Positions 1 to 9,704 of a stretch of DNA of 64,000 bases are shown here, piece by piece. Position 1 is the first letter of the stretch; each line of letters begins with the position of its first letter. The notes below the pieces were generated by a model. That model saw only the letters and a list, made by a program, of their open reading frames with translations, was not told the DNA's origin and searched no databases. Both the position numbers and the translations under genes were made by a program. The DNA is from Actinotalea subterranea (lineage in GTDB: Bacteria; Actinomycetota; Actinomycetes; Actinomycetales; Cellulomonadaceae). Location of the stretch: positions 186,001-250,000 of the forward strand of contig NZ_VTTP01000004.1 of NCBI RefSeq assembly GCF_008364845.1. The letters are read 5' to 3'.

Positions 1-161
1 TGCGTGACCTCTCCCGCCGGGACGCCGACCGCGGCCTGTCCGCGGGCGAGAAGCGCATGCTCGCCAAGGCGCGCCAGATCCTCGTCTCGGAGCTCGCACT
101 CGCCGAGCACACCGAGGAGGAGAAGGCCGAGGCCATCCTCGACGAGGTCCTGGCCTCCTGA
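1..161 (+). CDS. carD: CarD family transcriptional regulator, C-terminal end (partial)
   Basis: Only the last 52 or so codons are in the window, read in frame 3 and ending at TGA 159-161. The visible part contains [20 protein letters not shown] followed by an acidic helix, which matches the conserved C-terminal helical domain of actinobacterial CarD. CarD binds RNA polymerase beta through its missing N-terminal Tudor-like domain and stabilises open complexes at rRNA and other promoters. Its position directly before ispD and ispF is the usual actinobacterial order and supports the call. The start and any promoter lie outside the window. Confidence 0.9.
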   Translation, partial: RDLSRRDADRGLSAGEKRMLAKARQILVSELALAEHTEEEKAEAILDEVLAS

Positions 162-192
162 CCTGCGCCGTTCGTCCAGCAACGGCACACCC

Positions 193-894
193 GTGCGCGT
201 CGCCGCCGTCCTGACTGCCGCGGGCAGCGGCAGCAGGCTGGGGCACGAGCTCCCCAAGGCGCTCGTCGACCTCGGCGGCGCCACGGTCGTCGTGCGAGCC
301 GCGCGGGGGCTCCTCGCCTCCGGCGTCGTCGACCTCCTTGTCGTCACCGTCCCGGCGGAGCACCAGGGTGCCTTCGCCGCGGCCCTGACGGCTGGCGAGC
401 TCGAGCCCGACGTGCCCGTGACCCTCGTGGTCGGCGGCGCGAGCAGGCAGGCGTCCGTCGCCGCCGGGCTGCGCGAGCTCCCCGCCGACGTCGACGTGGT
501 CCTGGTGCACGACGCGGCGCGGTGCCTCACGCCCCCCGCGATGGTCGCGCGCGTCGTCGCGGCCGTCCGCGCCGGCCACCGTGCCGTCGTGCCGACCGTC
601 GCCGTCACCGACACCCTCGTCGAGGTGGGGCCCGACGGCGTCCGCACCGTCGACCGCACCACGCTGCGTGCCGTGCAGACACCGCAGGGCTTCGACCGGG
701 CGCTGCTCGACAGGGCCCACCGTGCCGCCGCGGACCGCGCCCACGACGAGCGCCAGGCAGCAACCGACGACGCGTCGCTCTGCGCAGCCCTCGGCGAGCC
801 CGTCGCCACGGTCGACGGAGCCGACGAGGCGTTCAAGATCACCACGGCGCGCGACCTCGCCGTCGCGCGGACCCTGGTCAAGGAGGACGCATGA
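193..894 (+). CDS. ispD: 2-C-methyl-D-erythritol 4-phosphate cytidylyltransferase
   Basis: Cytosolic enzyme of the MEP isoprenoid pathway that joins CTP to methylerythritol phosphate, giving CDP-methylerythritol. The N-terminus carries the nucleotide-binding signature [11 protein letters not shown] followed by LPKAL, and later [10 protein letters not shown] and the TDTLVEV stretch typical of the family. I chose GTG 193 because the signature begins six residues after it and the 233-residue product is of normal length; the open frame extends further upstream into carD but that part is low-complexity. The stop overlaps the ispF start as ATGA at 891-894, so the two are translationally coupled, and both probably share carD transcription. 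Confidence 0.95.
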   Translation: MRVAAVLTAAGSGSRLGHELPKALVDLGGATVVVRAARGLLASGVVDLLVVTVPAEHQGAFAAALTAGELEPDVPVTLVVGGASRQASVAAGLRELPADVDVVLVHDAARCLTPPAMVARVVAAVRAGHRAVVPTVAVTDTLVEVGPDGVRTVDRTTLRAVQTPQGFDRALLDRAHRAAADRAHDERQAATDDASLCAALGEPVATVDGADEAFKITTARDLAVARTLVKEDA

Positions 895-1406
895 CGACGA
901 GCCACTCAGCCACCGCGGGCGGTGTCCCGCTGCCGCGGACCGGCATCGGGGTGGACGTGCACGCGTTCGCGCCACCCGGGTCGGGCAGGCCCATGTGGCT
1001 CGCCGGCCTCCTCTGGCCGGGGGAGGAGGGGCTCGTCGGGCACTCCGACGCGGACGTCGCCGCCCACGCCGCCGCCGACGCCCTGCTGTCCGCGGCCGGC
1101 CTCGGCGACCTCGGCTCGAACTTCGGCACGGCGGAGCCGGCGTGGGCGGGAGCCTCGGGCGCATCCCTGCTCGCCGAGGCGGCGCGCCGGGTACGTGCGG
1201 CCGGGTTCGCGATCGGCAACGTGGCCGTCCAGGTGATCGGCGTGCGCCCACGGATCGGCGCGCGACGCGCCGAGGCGCAGGCGGCGCTCACCGAGGCGTG
1301 CGGCGCGCCCGTCTCGCTCTCGGCCACCACGACCGACGGGCTCGGCCTCACCGGCCGTGGCGAGGGCGTCGCCGCGATCGCCACGGCCCTCGTCGTCACC
1401 CGCTGA
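891..1406 (+). CDS. ispF: 2-C-methyl-D-erythritol 2,4-cyclodiphosphate synthase
   Basis: Cyclises CDP-methylerythritol 2-phosphate to the 2,4-cyclodiphosphate in the MEP pathway, acting as a trimer with a divalent metal. The 171-residue product has the N-terminal metal motif GVDVHAF, the [17 protein letters not shown] segment and the C-terminal [15 protein letters not shown] block. The usual DIGxxFP segment reads DLGSNFG here. It overlaps ispD by four bases. Its last 11 bases overlap the 3' end of the convergent EamA gene, so the two transcripts meet tail to tail. About eight residues precede the first family motif block beyond the usual length. Confidence 0.96.
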   Translation: MTTSHSATAGGVPLPRTGIGVDVHAFAPPGSGRPMWLAGLLWPGEEGLVGHSDADVAAHAAADALLSAAGLGDLGSNFGTAEPAWAGASGASLLAEAARRVRAAGFAIGNVAVQVIGVRPRIGARRAEAQAALTEACGAPVSLSATTTDGLGLTGRGEGVAAIATALVVTR

Positions 1407-2391
1407 GGCTGCGCGCCGCCCGGGTCCCACCGGTCCGCCCGGCTCCCACCGGGTCGGGCAGCGCCGCTGGGCCCGGCACCCCCGTCGGGTCGGGCGCCGT
1501 CGCGAGGCCCGCGCGCGGACGCGGGCGCGCGGACGCCACGAGCACGCCGGCGACCACCACGACGCCCAGCCCGAGCTCCGCGAGGGGCACCCGCTCGCCC
1601 AGCGCGAGCCACGACGTCGCGAGGCCCGCGACGGGGACCAGCATCGAGAACGGTGCGACGGTGCTCGACGGGTAGCGCTTCATGAGCGTCGTCCACAGAC
1701 CCGAGCCGACGACCGTCGCCACCACGACCGTGTAGGCGAGGCCCAGCAGAGCCGGGGCGCCCGTCGACGCGCCGAGCGTCGTCAGCGACGTCGCGATGCG
1801 CTCGGGGCCGTCCAGGACGAGCGCGAGCGCCAGCATCGGCAGCGGCGGCACCACGGACATCCAGAGCGTGAGGCGCAGGGGGCTGTCGGGCGCCGCCAGC
1901 CGCGAGCTGAGGTTGCCGAGCGCCCAGCCCAGGGCCCCGAGGAGGGTCAGGAGCACGGGGACCAGCGCGGCGTCCCCGCCGAGGTGCCCGCGGTGGACCG
2001 CGATGCCCGCGAGCCCGACGACGGCCAGCCCCGCCCCGGCCGCCGTGCGCGGCGAGAGGCGCTCGCGGAGCAGGACGGCGGCGAGCAGCACCGTGAACGG
2101 GGCCGACGCCTGGAGCACGAGGGAGCTGAGCCCCGCCGGCATGCCCAGGTCCATCGCGAGGTAGAGGAACGCGAACTGGAGCACACCGAAGCCCAGGCCG
2201 TAGCCGAGGAGCCAGCGCACCGGCACTGCGGGGCGCGGGACGAGCAGGACGGTCGGGACCGCGATCAGGGCGAACCGCAGGGCGACGAGGAAGAACGGCG
2301 GGAAGTGCGCGAGGGACGCGTGGATGGCCGTGAAGTTGACGCCCCAGAGCACGGCGACGAGGCAGGCGAGGAGGCGGTCACGCGGCGTCAT
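1396..2391 (-). CDS. EamA family (DMT superfamily) transporter
   Basis: Predicted inner-membrane exporter of small metabolites, possibly amino acids; the substrate cannot be read from sequence. The 331-residue product has about ten hydrophobic segments in two EamA repeats, with [10 protein letters not shown] near the start, as in RhaT/YedA-type carriers. ATG 2391 begins directly at the first membrane segment ([17 protein letters not shown]). It is divergent from the LysR gene at 2464, with 72 bases between them, an arrangement in which the LysR protein commonly controls the exporter. The C-terminal tail is long, soluble and Pro/Arg-rich and runs into the ispF 3' end. Confidence 0.88.
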   Translation of the reverse strand: MTPRDRLLACLVAVLWGVNFTAIHASLAHFPPFFLVALRFALIAVPTVLLVPRPAVPVRWLLGYGLGFGVLQFAFLYLAMDLGMPAGLSSLVLQASAPFTVLLAAVLLRERLSPRTAAGAGLAVVGLAGIAVHRGHLGGDAALVPVLLTLLGALGWALGNLSSRLAAPDSPLRLTLWMSVVPPLPMLALALVLDGPERIATSLTTLGASTGAPALLGLAYTVVVATVVGSGLWTTLMKRYPSSTVAPFSMLVPVAGLATSWLALGERVPLAELGLGVVVVAGVLVASARPRPRAGLATAPDPTGVPGPAALPDPVGAGRTGGTRAARSLSG

Positions 2392-2463
2392 GGGGGGAGT
2401 CTGGTCAGCCCCGGCCGTGCAGCACCAGCGAATCTTCCTGGACCGTTCCTTTAGCATCCCTTC

Positions 2464-3390
2464 ATGGACCCGATCCACCTCGAGACGCTGCGGGCCGTCC
2501 GGGACCGCGGCGGCGTCACGGCCGCCGCCCACGCGCTGCGGATCACGCCCTCCGCCGTCTCGCAGCAGCTCAAGGTGCTCGGACGGCAGGCGGGCGTCCC
2601 CATGACCGAGCGTGTCGGTCGTGGCGTGCGCCTGACGCCCGCCGGCGCCGAGCTCGCGGACGTCGCGGTCGACGTCGCCGTCGCCCTGCGCCGGGCCGAG
2701 TCCGCGTGCGAGCGCTACCTCGCCAGGCCCGAGGGGACCGTGCGGGTCGCCGCGTTCCAGAGCGGCGCGCAGATGCTGCTCCCCGGCCTGCTGCGCCGGG
2801 TGTCCGACGCCGGCGGGATCCGCGTCGAGGCTTCCGACGAGGACGTCGCCCAGCGCGACTTCCCGGCGCTGACGGTCGACTTCGACGTGGTCGTGGCGCA
2901 CCGGCCCGACGGCGAGCAGCCGTGGGGGAGCGCGGTCGACGTCGTCCCGCTGCTGCGCGAGCCGCTCGACGTCGCGCTCCCGCCCGGGCACCGCCTCGCG
3001 GGGCGCGCGAGCGTGTCACCGCGTGACCTGGTCGACGAGCCCTGGATCGCCGTGCGCGAGGGCTTCCCCGTCGCCGCCGTGCTCGACGAGGTCGCGCTCC
3101 TGGGCGGGGCCCCGGCCCGCGTGGTCCAGCGCATCAACGACTTCCACGTCGTCGAGGCTCTCGTCGCCGCCGGGCACGGCATCTCGCTGCTGCCGCGGCA
3201 CACGGCCGACCACCGCGACGGCGCCCGGTTCAGCCTCGTGCCGCTCGCGGGCGTCCGGGCGGGCCGCCAGGTCGAGGCGCTCCTGCGGCCCGACCGTGCG
3301 CAGCGCCTCGTCGTGCGGCACGTGCTCGAGCACCTGCGGGCCGAGGCCGCAGCCATCGGTGGCCGGGCCGGTGGCGACGTCAGGGCTTGA
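2464..3390 (+). CDS. LysR family transcriptional regulator
   Basis: DNA-binding regulator of 308 residues with an N-terminal winged helix-turn-helix (residues 1-60, GGVTAAAHALRITPSAVSQQL) and a C-terminal effector-binding domain. The pattern MDPIHLETLRAVRDRGG resembles the ArgP/IciA branch, which often controls amino-acid exporters, but the effector is not determinable. A TAGCAT -10 box at 2452-2457 lies six bases before the ATG, so the mRNA is probably leaderless. It is divergent from the EamA transporter, its likely target, and its last 11 bases overlap the convergent oxidoreductase gene. Confidence 0.92.
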   Translation: MDPIHLETLRAVRDRGGVTAAAHALRITPSAVSQQLKVLGRQAGVPMTERVGRGVRLTPAGAELADVAVDVAVALRRAESACERYLARPEGTVRVAAFQSGAQMLLPGLLRRVSDAGGIRVEASDEDVAQRDFPALTVDFDVVVAHRPDGEQPWGSAVDVVPLLREPLDVALPPGHRLAGRASVSPRDLVDEPWIAVREGFPVAAVLDEVALLGGAPARVVQRINDFHVVEALVAAGHGISLLPRHTADHRDGARFSLVPLAGVRAGRQVEALLRPDRAQRLVVRHVLEHLRAEAAAIGGRAGGDVRA

Positions 3391-4315
3391 GGATGATCTT
3401 TCCCTGGACCTTGCCGTCGATCCCCGCCCGGTGCGCGCGCGCGACGTCGGCCAGGTGGTAGGTCGCCCCGACGCGCACGTCGAGGTGGCCGTTCTCCCAG
3501 TGCCTGACGAGGGCCGCCCGAGCCTTCATCCGCACGTCCTTGCCCGGGTCGGCCCCCTCGCCCCCGCCGAGCAGGTGCACGCCGAGCTGGGCGCCCCGCC
3601 GGAAGCCGGCGATCGTCGCGATCCGGTGGCGGTCCGTGACCAGCGTCGCGGACGTGTCGAGGGCCTCGTCGGTCCCCGCGGTGTCGATCGCGGCCGACAC
3701 GCCCCCGGGGGCGGCCGCACGCACCCGGTCCGCGAGGCCGGGCCCGTAGGCCACGGGCACCGCGTGCAGGTCGGAGACGTACTCGTGGTTCACGGGGCCC
3801 GCCGTGCCGATGACCCGCGCGCCCTTGGCGTGGGCGAGCTGGACCACCATGGCCCCGACGCCGCCGCTCGCCCCGTGCACGAGGACCGTGTCACCGGCGC
3901 CGACGCGCGTCGCCTCGAGGGTGTGCGCTGCCGTGACACCGGCGACCATCAGCCCCGCCGCCTTCTCCCAGCTCAGGCCGGCCGGCTTGGGCAGGAGCGA
4001 CGTCGCGCGGACCAGCACGCGGTCGGCGTAGGCGCCCGTGACGGGGTACGCGATGACCTCGTCGCCCGGCTCGACGCCCTCCACGTCCGGCCCGACGGCC
4101 AGCACCACGCCGGACGCCTCGTGACCGAGCCGCAGGGGGAGCTTGCCCGGGTCGGTGCCCCACGCCCCCGAGTAGCTCTTCCAGTCCGACGGGTTGACCC
4201 CCGCGGCCCGCACCTCCAGCAGCACCTGCCCCGGGCCGGGGCTCCCGTTCCTCACGTCCACGAGGGCCAGGACCCCCGGGTCGCCGTACGCCGTTGCCAC
4301 CACCGCGCGAGCCAT
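3380..4315 (-). CDS. NADP-dependent quinone-oxidoreductase-like MDR protein
   Basis: Medium-chain dehydrogenase/reductase of the zinc-free quinone oxidoreductase type, 311 residues. An N-terminal GroES-like fold (ARAVVATAYGDPG, LLEVRAAGVNPSDWK) is followed by a Rossmann domain with the nucleotide motif VLVHGASGGVGAMVVQLA. The catalytic zinc cysteines of alcohol dehydrogenases are absent. Such enzymes reduce quinones or enones with NADPH; the substrate is unknown. ATG 4315 was chosen because the conserved fold starts there; a CATGAT box (4327-4322, read on the minus strand) six bases upstream suggests a leaderless transcript. Sequence upstream of 4315 in this frame is not family-like. Confidence 0.88.
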   Translation of the reverse strand: MARAVVATAYGDPGVLALVDVRNGSPGPGQVLLEVRAAGVNPSDWKSYSGAWGTDPGKLPLRLGHEASGVVLAVGPDVEGVEPGDEVIAYPVTGAYADRVLVRATSLLPKPAGLSWEKAAGLMVAGVTAAHTLEATRVGAGDTVLVHGASGGVGAMVVQLAHAKGARVIGTAGPVNHEYVSDLHAVPVAYGPGLADRVRAAAPGGVSAAIDTAGTDEALDTSATLVTDRHRIATIAGFRRGAQLGVHLLGGGEGADPGKDVRMKARAALVRHWENGHLDVRVGATYHLADVARAHRAGIDGKVQGKIILKP

Positions 4316-4382
4316 ACCCCGATCATGTCCCGGCCCGGCGGGAAGGTCCAGGGTCGGCGGGGACGGGTACGCCGCCGACCGC

Positions 4383-5732
4383 TCAGCCCGGGGTGACCGC
4401 TCCGACCGGGCCGAGCACGCGGTCGGTGTAGGCGTTCGCGAAGACACCCTCGGGGTCCACGGCGCGGCGGACGGCGCCGAAGTCCGGCAGACGCGGGTAG
4501 AGCTCGCCGATCCGTGCCGCGTCGAGGCCGTGCAGCTTGCCCCAGTGCGGGCGACCGTCGACGCTGCGCACGATGGCCTCGACGGCGTCGAAGTACCTCT
4601 CGTGCGGGAGGCGGTGGTACTGGTGGACCGCGATGTACGCGGAGTCGCGGTCGTGGGCGGTCGAGAGCCACACGTCGTCCGCCGCGGCGAACCGCACCTC
4701 GAGCGGGAAGTGCACGGGCTCGCGCGTGCGGGCCAGCCACGCGTCGATCTCCTCGAGCACGGGGCGCAGCTCCGCGCGCGGCACCGCGTACTCCATCTCC
4801 CGGAACACCACGCGCCGGGGTGAGACGAACACGTCCGCCGACGGCGCGCAGTACGTCCGGTCCGCGAGCGCCCGCGCGGCGACCGCGTTGACCGCGCGGA
4901 CGGTGCCGGGCGCGGCGGCCGTGAGCCGGCTCGTCAGGCCGAGGGCGGCGTTCGACACGAGCTCGTCCTCGACCCATCCCCGGAGCCGTCCCAGGGACGG
5001 CCCGGTGCCGGCCGGCACCCGGTCGTTCCGCTTGACGAGCGCGCGCCGCGTGAACGGGAACCAGTACAGGTCGACGTGGTCGGTGCGCTCGACCCAGCCG
5101 TCGGGCCCGTCGAGCTGGTCCAGGGCCGCGGTCAGCTCCCACGTCTCCTCGCGGGCCCTCAACGTGAACGCCGGCACGGTGCGCAGCGTCACGGCGACGA
5201 GCACCCCGACGCAGCCGAGGCCGAGCCGGGCCGCCTGGAAGAGCTCGGGCTCGTGCGTCGCGTCGGCGTCCACGACCGAGCCGTCGGCGCGGACCACGCG
5301 CACGCCCACGACCTGCGTCGGCAGCCCGCCCAGCCGCGCACCCGTCCCGTGCGTCCCGGTCGAGATCGCTCCCGCGATCGACTGCCGGTCGATGTCCCCG
5401 AGGTTCTCGAGCGCGAGGCCCCGCGCGGCGAGCTCCCGGTTGAGCGCCCGCAGCCGGATCCCGGCACCGACCGTGACGTCCGCGCCGCCGTCGGGCCGGC
5501 GGGCGACCGTCTCGACGCGGCACAGGGGGTCGAGGTTCAGGAGCGTCCCGTCGGTCACGGCGACGGGGGTGAACGAGTGCCCGCCGCCCACGGCCCGTAC
5601 CCGCTCACCGGCCCGTGCGGCCGCGCGCACCACCCGCACGACGTCGTCCTCGTCACGGGCCCGCAGGTAGCGGCGTGCGTCGGCCGTCACCGTGCGGGCC
5701 CAGTTGTGCCACTGCGCTGCACGCCGGGTCAT
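4383..5732 (-). CDS. D-arabinono-1,4-lactone oxidase family FAD protein
   Basis: Flavoprotein of 449 residues oxidising a sugar lactone such as arabinono-, gulono- or xylonolactone. An N-terminal FAD-binding domain of the vanillyl-alcohol oxidase fold carries AVGGGHSFTPVAVTDG (the GGGHS histidine is the usual site for covalent flavin), then GAISTGTHGTG. The C-terminal ALO domain ends with the diagnostic HWGK in RPHWGKLHGLDA. The start at ATG 5732 follows a GATAGT box (5745-5740 on the minus strand) by seven bases, consistent with a leaderless mRNA. It is divergent, 45 bases apart, from the PLP protein at 5778. The true substrate is not known. Confidence 0.92.
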   Translation of the reverse strand: MTRRAAQWHNWARTVTADARRYLRARDEDDVVRVVRAAARAGERVRAVGGGHSFTPVAVTDGTLLNLDPLCRVETVARRPDGGADVTVGAGIRLRALNRELAARGLALENLGDIDRQSIAGAISTGTHGTGARLGGLPTQVVGVRVVRADGSVVDADATHEPELFQAARLGLGCVGVLVAVTLRTVPAFTLRAREETWELTAALDQLDGPDGWVERTDHVDLYWFPFTRRALVKRNDRVPAGTGPSLGRLRGWVEDELVSNAALGLTSRLTAAAPGTVRAVNAVAARALADRTYCAPSADVFVSPRRVVFREMEYAVPRAELRPVLEEIDAWLARTREPVHFPLEVRFAAADDVWLSTAHDRDSAYIAVHQYHRLPHERYFDAVEAIVRSVDGRPHWGKLHGLDAARIGELYPRLPDFGAVRRAVDPEGVFANAYTDRVLGPVGAVTPG

Positions 5733-5777
5733 GACGGCGACTATCGGGGGAGCGCACCCGGCCGTCAAGATGGGCGG

Positions 5778-6995
5778 ATGGACCTCCAGGCACGGCTGGC
5801 CGCGACCGCGGGGCGCCCCGCACCCTGCGTCGCCGTCGACCTCGCGGCGTTCGACCACAACTGCGCCGAGCTGCTGCGCCGTGCGGGCGGCAAGCCCGTG
5901 CGCCTCGCGACCAAGTCCGTGCGCGTCCCCGGCCTCGTGGACCGCGCGCTCGCAGGCGGCTTCGCCAGCCTCATGACGTACTCGCTGCGTGAGGCGCTGT
6001 GGTGGGCCGCGCGCGGCGCCCCGGACGTGCTCGTCGGGTACCCGTCGGTCGACGCCGGCGCGCTCGCCGAGCTGGTGCGTGACCCGCGTGCGCTGGCCGC
6101 GGTCACCGTCATGGTCGACGACGAGGACCAGCTCCGGCTCGTGCGGCAGGCCGTCGCGGCCGAGGGCGGGGCGAGCACGCGCGTGCAGGTCTGCCTCGAC
6201 GTCGACGCGTCCCTGCGCCTCGGGCCGGGCCTGCCCGCGCGGCGGCGCGCCCACCTCGGGGTGCGACGCTCGCCCCTGCGTACGCCGCACGACGTCGCCG
6301 CGCTCGCGGGGCGCGCGCAGGACGGCGGCGGCGTGCACGTGCGTGGGCTCATGTTCTACGAGGCGCAGGTCGCGGGCCTGCCCGACTCCTCGCCCGCCGT
6401 CCGCGCGGTCAAGCGCGTGTCGCTCGCGGAGCTGGGCGTACGGCGTCGCGCGGTCGTCGCAGCCGTCGAGGAACGGCTGGGCCACCCCCTCGCGCTCGTC
6501 AACGGCGGAGGCACCGGCTCCCTCGAGGCGACGGCGCAGGACCAGGCCGTCACCGAGCTCACGGCCGGCTCGGGCCTCCTGGCCCCGACCCTCTTCGACG
6601 GGTACCGCCCCGGTCGCGGGACGACGCCGCTGCGGCCCGCCGCGTTCATCGGCCTCGACGTCGTGCGCCGGCCCGCGCCGGGCGTCGTCACGGTCTTCAG
6701 CGGAGGGTTCATCGCGTCCGGCCCGCCCGGCCGCGCACGCTCGCCGCGGCCGGTGCTCCCGCCCGGGCTGCACCTGAGCCGCTCGGAGGGTGCGGGCGAG
6801 GTGCAGACGCCGCTGCACGGCCGCGCCGCGGACGCGCTCTCCATCGGGGACCGTGTGTGGCTGCGGCACGCCAAGGCGGGCGAGGTCATGGAGCGGTTCG
6901 GCGAGGTGCTCCTCGTCGGCGGGGACCAGGGTGCGCAGGAGGCCGCGGTCGAGGCGGTCCCGACGTACCGCGGCCTGGGCCTCGCCTTCGGCTGA
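5778..6995 (+). CDS. Alanine racemase N-terminal-domain (D-threonine aldolase-like) PLP protein
   Basis: Fold type III PLP enzyme of 405 residues: an N-terminal barrel with the predicted PLP lysine in [12 protein letters not shown], the phosphate-binding NGGGTGS loop, and a C-terminal beta domain ending in the HAKAGE segment seen in D-threonine aldolase and D-amino-acid deaminases. The reaction is probably on a D- or beta-hydroxy amino acid, but the exact substrate cannot be read. ATG 5778 is preceded by CAAGAT (5766-5771) six bases upstream, which fits a leaderless start. It forms a divergent pair with the lactone oxidase; I believe this pairing recurs in actinobacteria. Confidence 0.85.
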   Translation: MDLQARLAATAGRPAPCVAVDLAAFDHNCAELLRRAGGKPVRLATKSVRVPGLVDRALAGGFASLMTYSLREALWWAARGAPDVLVGYPSVDAGALAELVRDPRALAAVTVMVDDEDQLRLVRQAVAAEGGASTRVQVCLDVDASLRLGPGLPARRRAHLGVRRSPLRTPHDVAALAGRAQDGGGVHVRGLMFYEAQVAGLPDSSPAVRAVKRVSLAELGVRRRAVVAAVEERLGHPLALVNGGGTGSLEATAQDQAVTELTAGSGLLAPTLFDGYRPGRGTTPLRPAAFIGLDVVRRPAPGVVTVFSGGFIASGPPGRARSPRPVLPPGLHLSRSEGAGEVQTPLHGRAADALSIGDRVWLRHAKAGEVMERFGEVLLVGGDQGAQEAAVEAVPTYRGLGLAFG

Positions 6996-7026
6996 GCGTG
7001 CGGGCGGGCGCCGGTACCCTTGCGCG

Positions 7027-8496
7027 GTGAGCCTGCACCTGTTCGACTCCGCCACGCGCGACCTGCGCGCGTTCGTCCCCCTGCGTGACGACGAGGTCGG
7101 CATCTACGTGTGCGGTGCGACCGTCCAGGGTTCGCCGCACATCGGCCACATGCGCATGGCCGTCGCGTTCGACGTGCTCGTGCGGTGGCTGCGGCGCAGC
7201 GGGTACGCCGTGACGCTCGTGCGGAACGTCACGGACATCGACGACAAGATCCTCGCGAGGTCCGCGGAGGCGGGCGTGCCGTGGTGGGCCTGGGCGCAGC
7301 GGCACGAGCGCGAGTTCACGGCGGCGTACGACGCGCTCGGCGTCCTGCCCCCGACGTACGAGCCGCGCGCGACGGGCCACGTGACCGAGATGGTCGAGCT
7401 CATGGCGCAGCTCGTGGAGTCGGGCCACGCGTACGTCACTGGCGAGGGCGACGTCTGGTTCGACGTGCGCTCCTACCCCGAGTACGGCGCCCTGACCAAC
7501 CAGCGGCCCGAGGACCTCCCCCCGGCCGCCGACGACCTGCCGACGACGGGCACCGACGGGACCGACGACGCGTCGGCCGGTGACGGCGCCGGTCTCAAGC
7601 GCGACCCGCGCGACTTCGCGCTCTGGAAGGGCGTCAAGCCCACCGACCCCGCCACGGCCTCCTGGCCCACGCCCTACGGCCGGGGTCGCCCCGGCTGGCA
7701 CCTCGAGTGCTCGGCGATGGCACACCGCTACCTCGGCGACACGTTCGACATCCATGGCGGCGGCCTCGACCTGCGCTTCCCTCACCACGAGAACGAGCAG
7801 GCCCAGTCCAGGGCCGCCGGCCAGGGGTTCGCGCGCCTGTGGATGCACAGCGCGTGGGTCACGCAGGGCGGCGCGAAGATGAGCAAGTCGCTCGGCAACT
7901 CGCTCATGGTGGGCGCGATCCTCGAGACCACGCGCCCGGTCGTGCTGCGCCACGCCCTCACGGCCGTCCACTACCGCTCGATGCTCGAGTACACGCCCGA
8001 GACGCTGCACGAGGCGGAGGCGACCTGGAACCGGCTCGCCGGGTTCGTGGCCCGCGCGGTCGACCTCGTGGGTGCGGTGCCCGACGCCGAGGTGGAGGTC
8101 GCGCCGCTCCCGGCCGACTTCGTCACCGCGATGGACGACGACCTCAACGTGCCCGCGGCGCTCGCCGTCGTGCACGAGCACGTGCGCCGCGGCAACACCG
8201 CGCTCGCGGGCGGCGACCCGGTCGACGTCCGCGCCGAGCTGGTCGCGGTCCGCGGCATGCTCGACGTCCTGGGGCTCGACCCGGCCCGGTGGGAGACGGC
8301 GGAGACCGGTTCCCGGGCCGAGGGGGCGCTCGACGCGCTCGTGCGTGCGGAGCTCGACGTCCGCGCGCAGGCGCGCGCCGCCAAGGACTGGGCGACGGCC
8401 GACGCCGTGCGTAACCGCCTCGCCGCCGCCGGCGTCGTCGTGGAGGACTCACCGACGGGTGCCCGCTGGTCACTCGCCCAGGACGAGGAGATCTGA
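7027..8496 (+). CDS. cysS: Cysteinyl-tRNA synthetase
   Basis: Class I aminoacyl-tRNA synthetase of 489 residues charging tRNA-Cys. The HIGH-type motif appears in [20 protein letters not shown], the KMSKS loop in [10 protein letters not shown], and the zinc/cysteine site in [10 protein letters not shown] and [10 protein letters not shown]. Residues 172-200 hold a short Asp/Thr/Gly-rich insertion ([18 protein letters not shown]). GTG 7027 follows a TACCCT box at 7015-7020 by six bases, so translation probably starts on a leaderless mRNA. Its TGA overlaps the rlmB ATG by one base, the normal order in this group. Confidence 0.97.
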   Translation: MSLHLFDSATRDLRAFVPLRDDEVGIYVCGATVQGSPHIGHMRMAVAFDVLVRWLRRSGYAVTLVRNVTDIDDKILARSAEAGVPWWAWAQRHEREFTAAYDALGVLPPTYEPRATGHVTEMVELMAQLVESGHAYVTGEGDVWFDVRSYPEYGALTNQRPEDLPPAADDLPTTGTDGTDDASAGDGAGLKRDPRDFALWKGVKPTDPATASWPTPYGRGRPGWHLECSAMAHRYLGDTFDIHGGGLDLRFPHHENEQAQSRAAGQGFARLWMHSAWVTQGGAKMSKSLGNSLMVGAILETTRPVVLRHALTAVHYRSMLEYTPETLHEAEATWNRLAGFVARAVDLVGAVPDAEVEVAPLPADFVTAMDDDLNVPAALAVVHEHVRRGNTALAGGDPVDVRAELVAVRGMLDVLGLDPARWETAETGSRAEGALDALVRAELDVRAQARAAKDWATADAVRNRLAAAGVVVEDSPTGARWSLAQDEEI

Positions 8497-9578
8497 TGGC
8501 AGGCAACTCACAGCGCCGCGGCGCGACACGCAAGACCGGTTCGAAGAAGGGCGCGACCGTCGGCACGGGTGGCAAGGGCCGCCGCGCGCTCGAGGGCCGG
8601 GGCCCGACGCCCAAGGCGGAGGACCGTCCCTACCACGTGGCAGCCAAGCGCAAGGCGGCTGCCGAGCGTCTCGACGCGGCCAAGGGGCGCGGCCGGGGTG
8701 CGGCGCCCGCCACCGAGCGGGGCGGGGCCGGCAGCGCGCGTGCCGCTTCCGCGACACCGACGGGTCGTCCCACCGGCGGTCGTCCCACCGGCGGTCGTCC
8801 CGCGGGTGGGCGCGGCCCCAAGGCGGCGACGGGTGGCGCGGAGATCGTCGCGGGCCGCAACTCGGTCGTCGAGGCGCTCCGTGCGGGCGTCCCGTGCGCC
8901 GGGGTGTGGGTCGGTCATCGCATCGACGCGGACGAGCGGGTCCGCGAGATCCTCAAGATCGCGTCCGACCGGGGCCTCCCGCTGCTCGAGGTCACCAAGC
9001 CGGAGCTCGACCGCCTGACCGACGGCCTCGTCCACCAGGGCGTCGCGATCCAGGTCCCGCCGTACCCCTACTCGGACCTCGACGCGCTCCTGTCCCGCGC
9101 GAGCCGGGCGGGTCAGCCGGCGCTCCTCGTCGCCCTCGACGGCGTGACGGACCCGCGCAACCTGGGTGCCGTTCTGCGGTCGGCCGGTGCCTTCGGCGCC
9201 CACGGCGTCGTCGTGCCGGAGCGGCGTGCCGCGGGCGTGACGGCGTCGGCGTGGAAGGTGTCCGCGGGCGCGGCCGCCCGGGTGCCCGTCGCCCGGGTGA
9301 CGAACCTCGTGCGCGCCCTCGGCGAGCTGCGTCAGGCGGGCTGCTTCATCGTGGGGCTCGACGCCGGCGGGACGATCGAGGTGGCGGACCTCCAGCTCGC
9401 CGTCGACCCGGTCGTGCTCGTGGTCGGCTCCGAGGGCAAGGGCCTGGGGCGCCTGGTCCGCGAGACGTGCGACGTCGTCGCGTCGATCCCGATCGGCAGC
9501 GCGGTCGAGTCGCTCAACGCCGGGGTCGCGGCGGGCATCAGCCTCTACGAGGTGGCCCGGCTGCGTCGGCAGGCCTGA
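8496..9578 (+). CDS. rlmB: 23S rRNA (guanosine-2'-O-)-methyltransferase, TrmH/SpoU family
   Basis: SAM-dependent methyltransferase with the SPOUT trefoil-knot fold, expected to methylate G2251 in the 23S P-loop. The catalytic part (about residue 115 onward) contains IVAGRNSVVEALRAG, LDGVTDPRNLGAVLRSA, VVGSEGKGLGRLV and the IPIGSAVESLNAGVAAGI motif. The first roughly 115 residues are a basic, disordered extension rich in Lys, Arg, Gly and Ala, common in actinobacterial members and perhaps used in RNA contact. It contains three tandem 15-base repeats coding GRPTG. It is coupled to cysS by a one-base stop/start overlap. Confidence 0.93.
   Translation: MAGNSQRRGATRKTGSKKGATVGTGGKGRRALEGRGPTPKAEDRPYHVAAKRKAAAERLDAAKGRGRGAAPATERGGAGSARAASATPTGRPTGGRPTGGRPAGGRGPKAATGGAEIVAGRNSVVEALRAGVPCAGVWVGHRIDADERVREILKIASDRGLPLLEVTKPELDRLTDGLVHQGVAIQVPPYPYSDLDALLSRASRAGQPALLVALDGVTDPRNLGAVLRSAGAFGAHGVVVPERRAAGVTASAWKVSAGAAARVPVARVTNLVRALGELRQAGCFIVGLDAGGTIEVADLQLAVDPVVLVVGSEGKGLGRLVRETCDVVASIPIGSAVESLNAGVAAGISLYEVARLRRQA
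8763..8807 (+). repeat. Three tandem 15-base repeats inside rlmB
   Basis: GGTCGTCCCACCGGC occurs twice exactly (8763-8777, 8778-8792) and a third time with changes (8793-8807). The unit encodes the pentapeptide GRPTG in the disordered N-terminal extension. It is in frame and could vary in copy number between strains by slippage. Confidence 0.9.
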
Positions 9579-9704
9579 CCACGCCGGTCCGCCCGGCGGT
9601 CGCGCCTGCGCGTGACCGCCCGGTGGACCGCGCGGGTCGGGTGGGGTCCACGTGACGGTCGGGTTCGACCCGCGTGACGGTCGGGCGCGCCCGCGACCGG
9701 GCGC

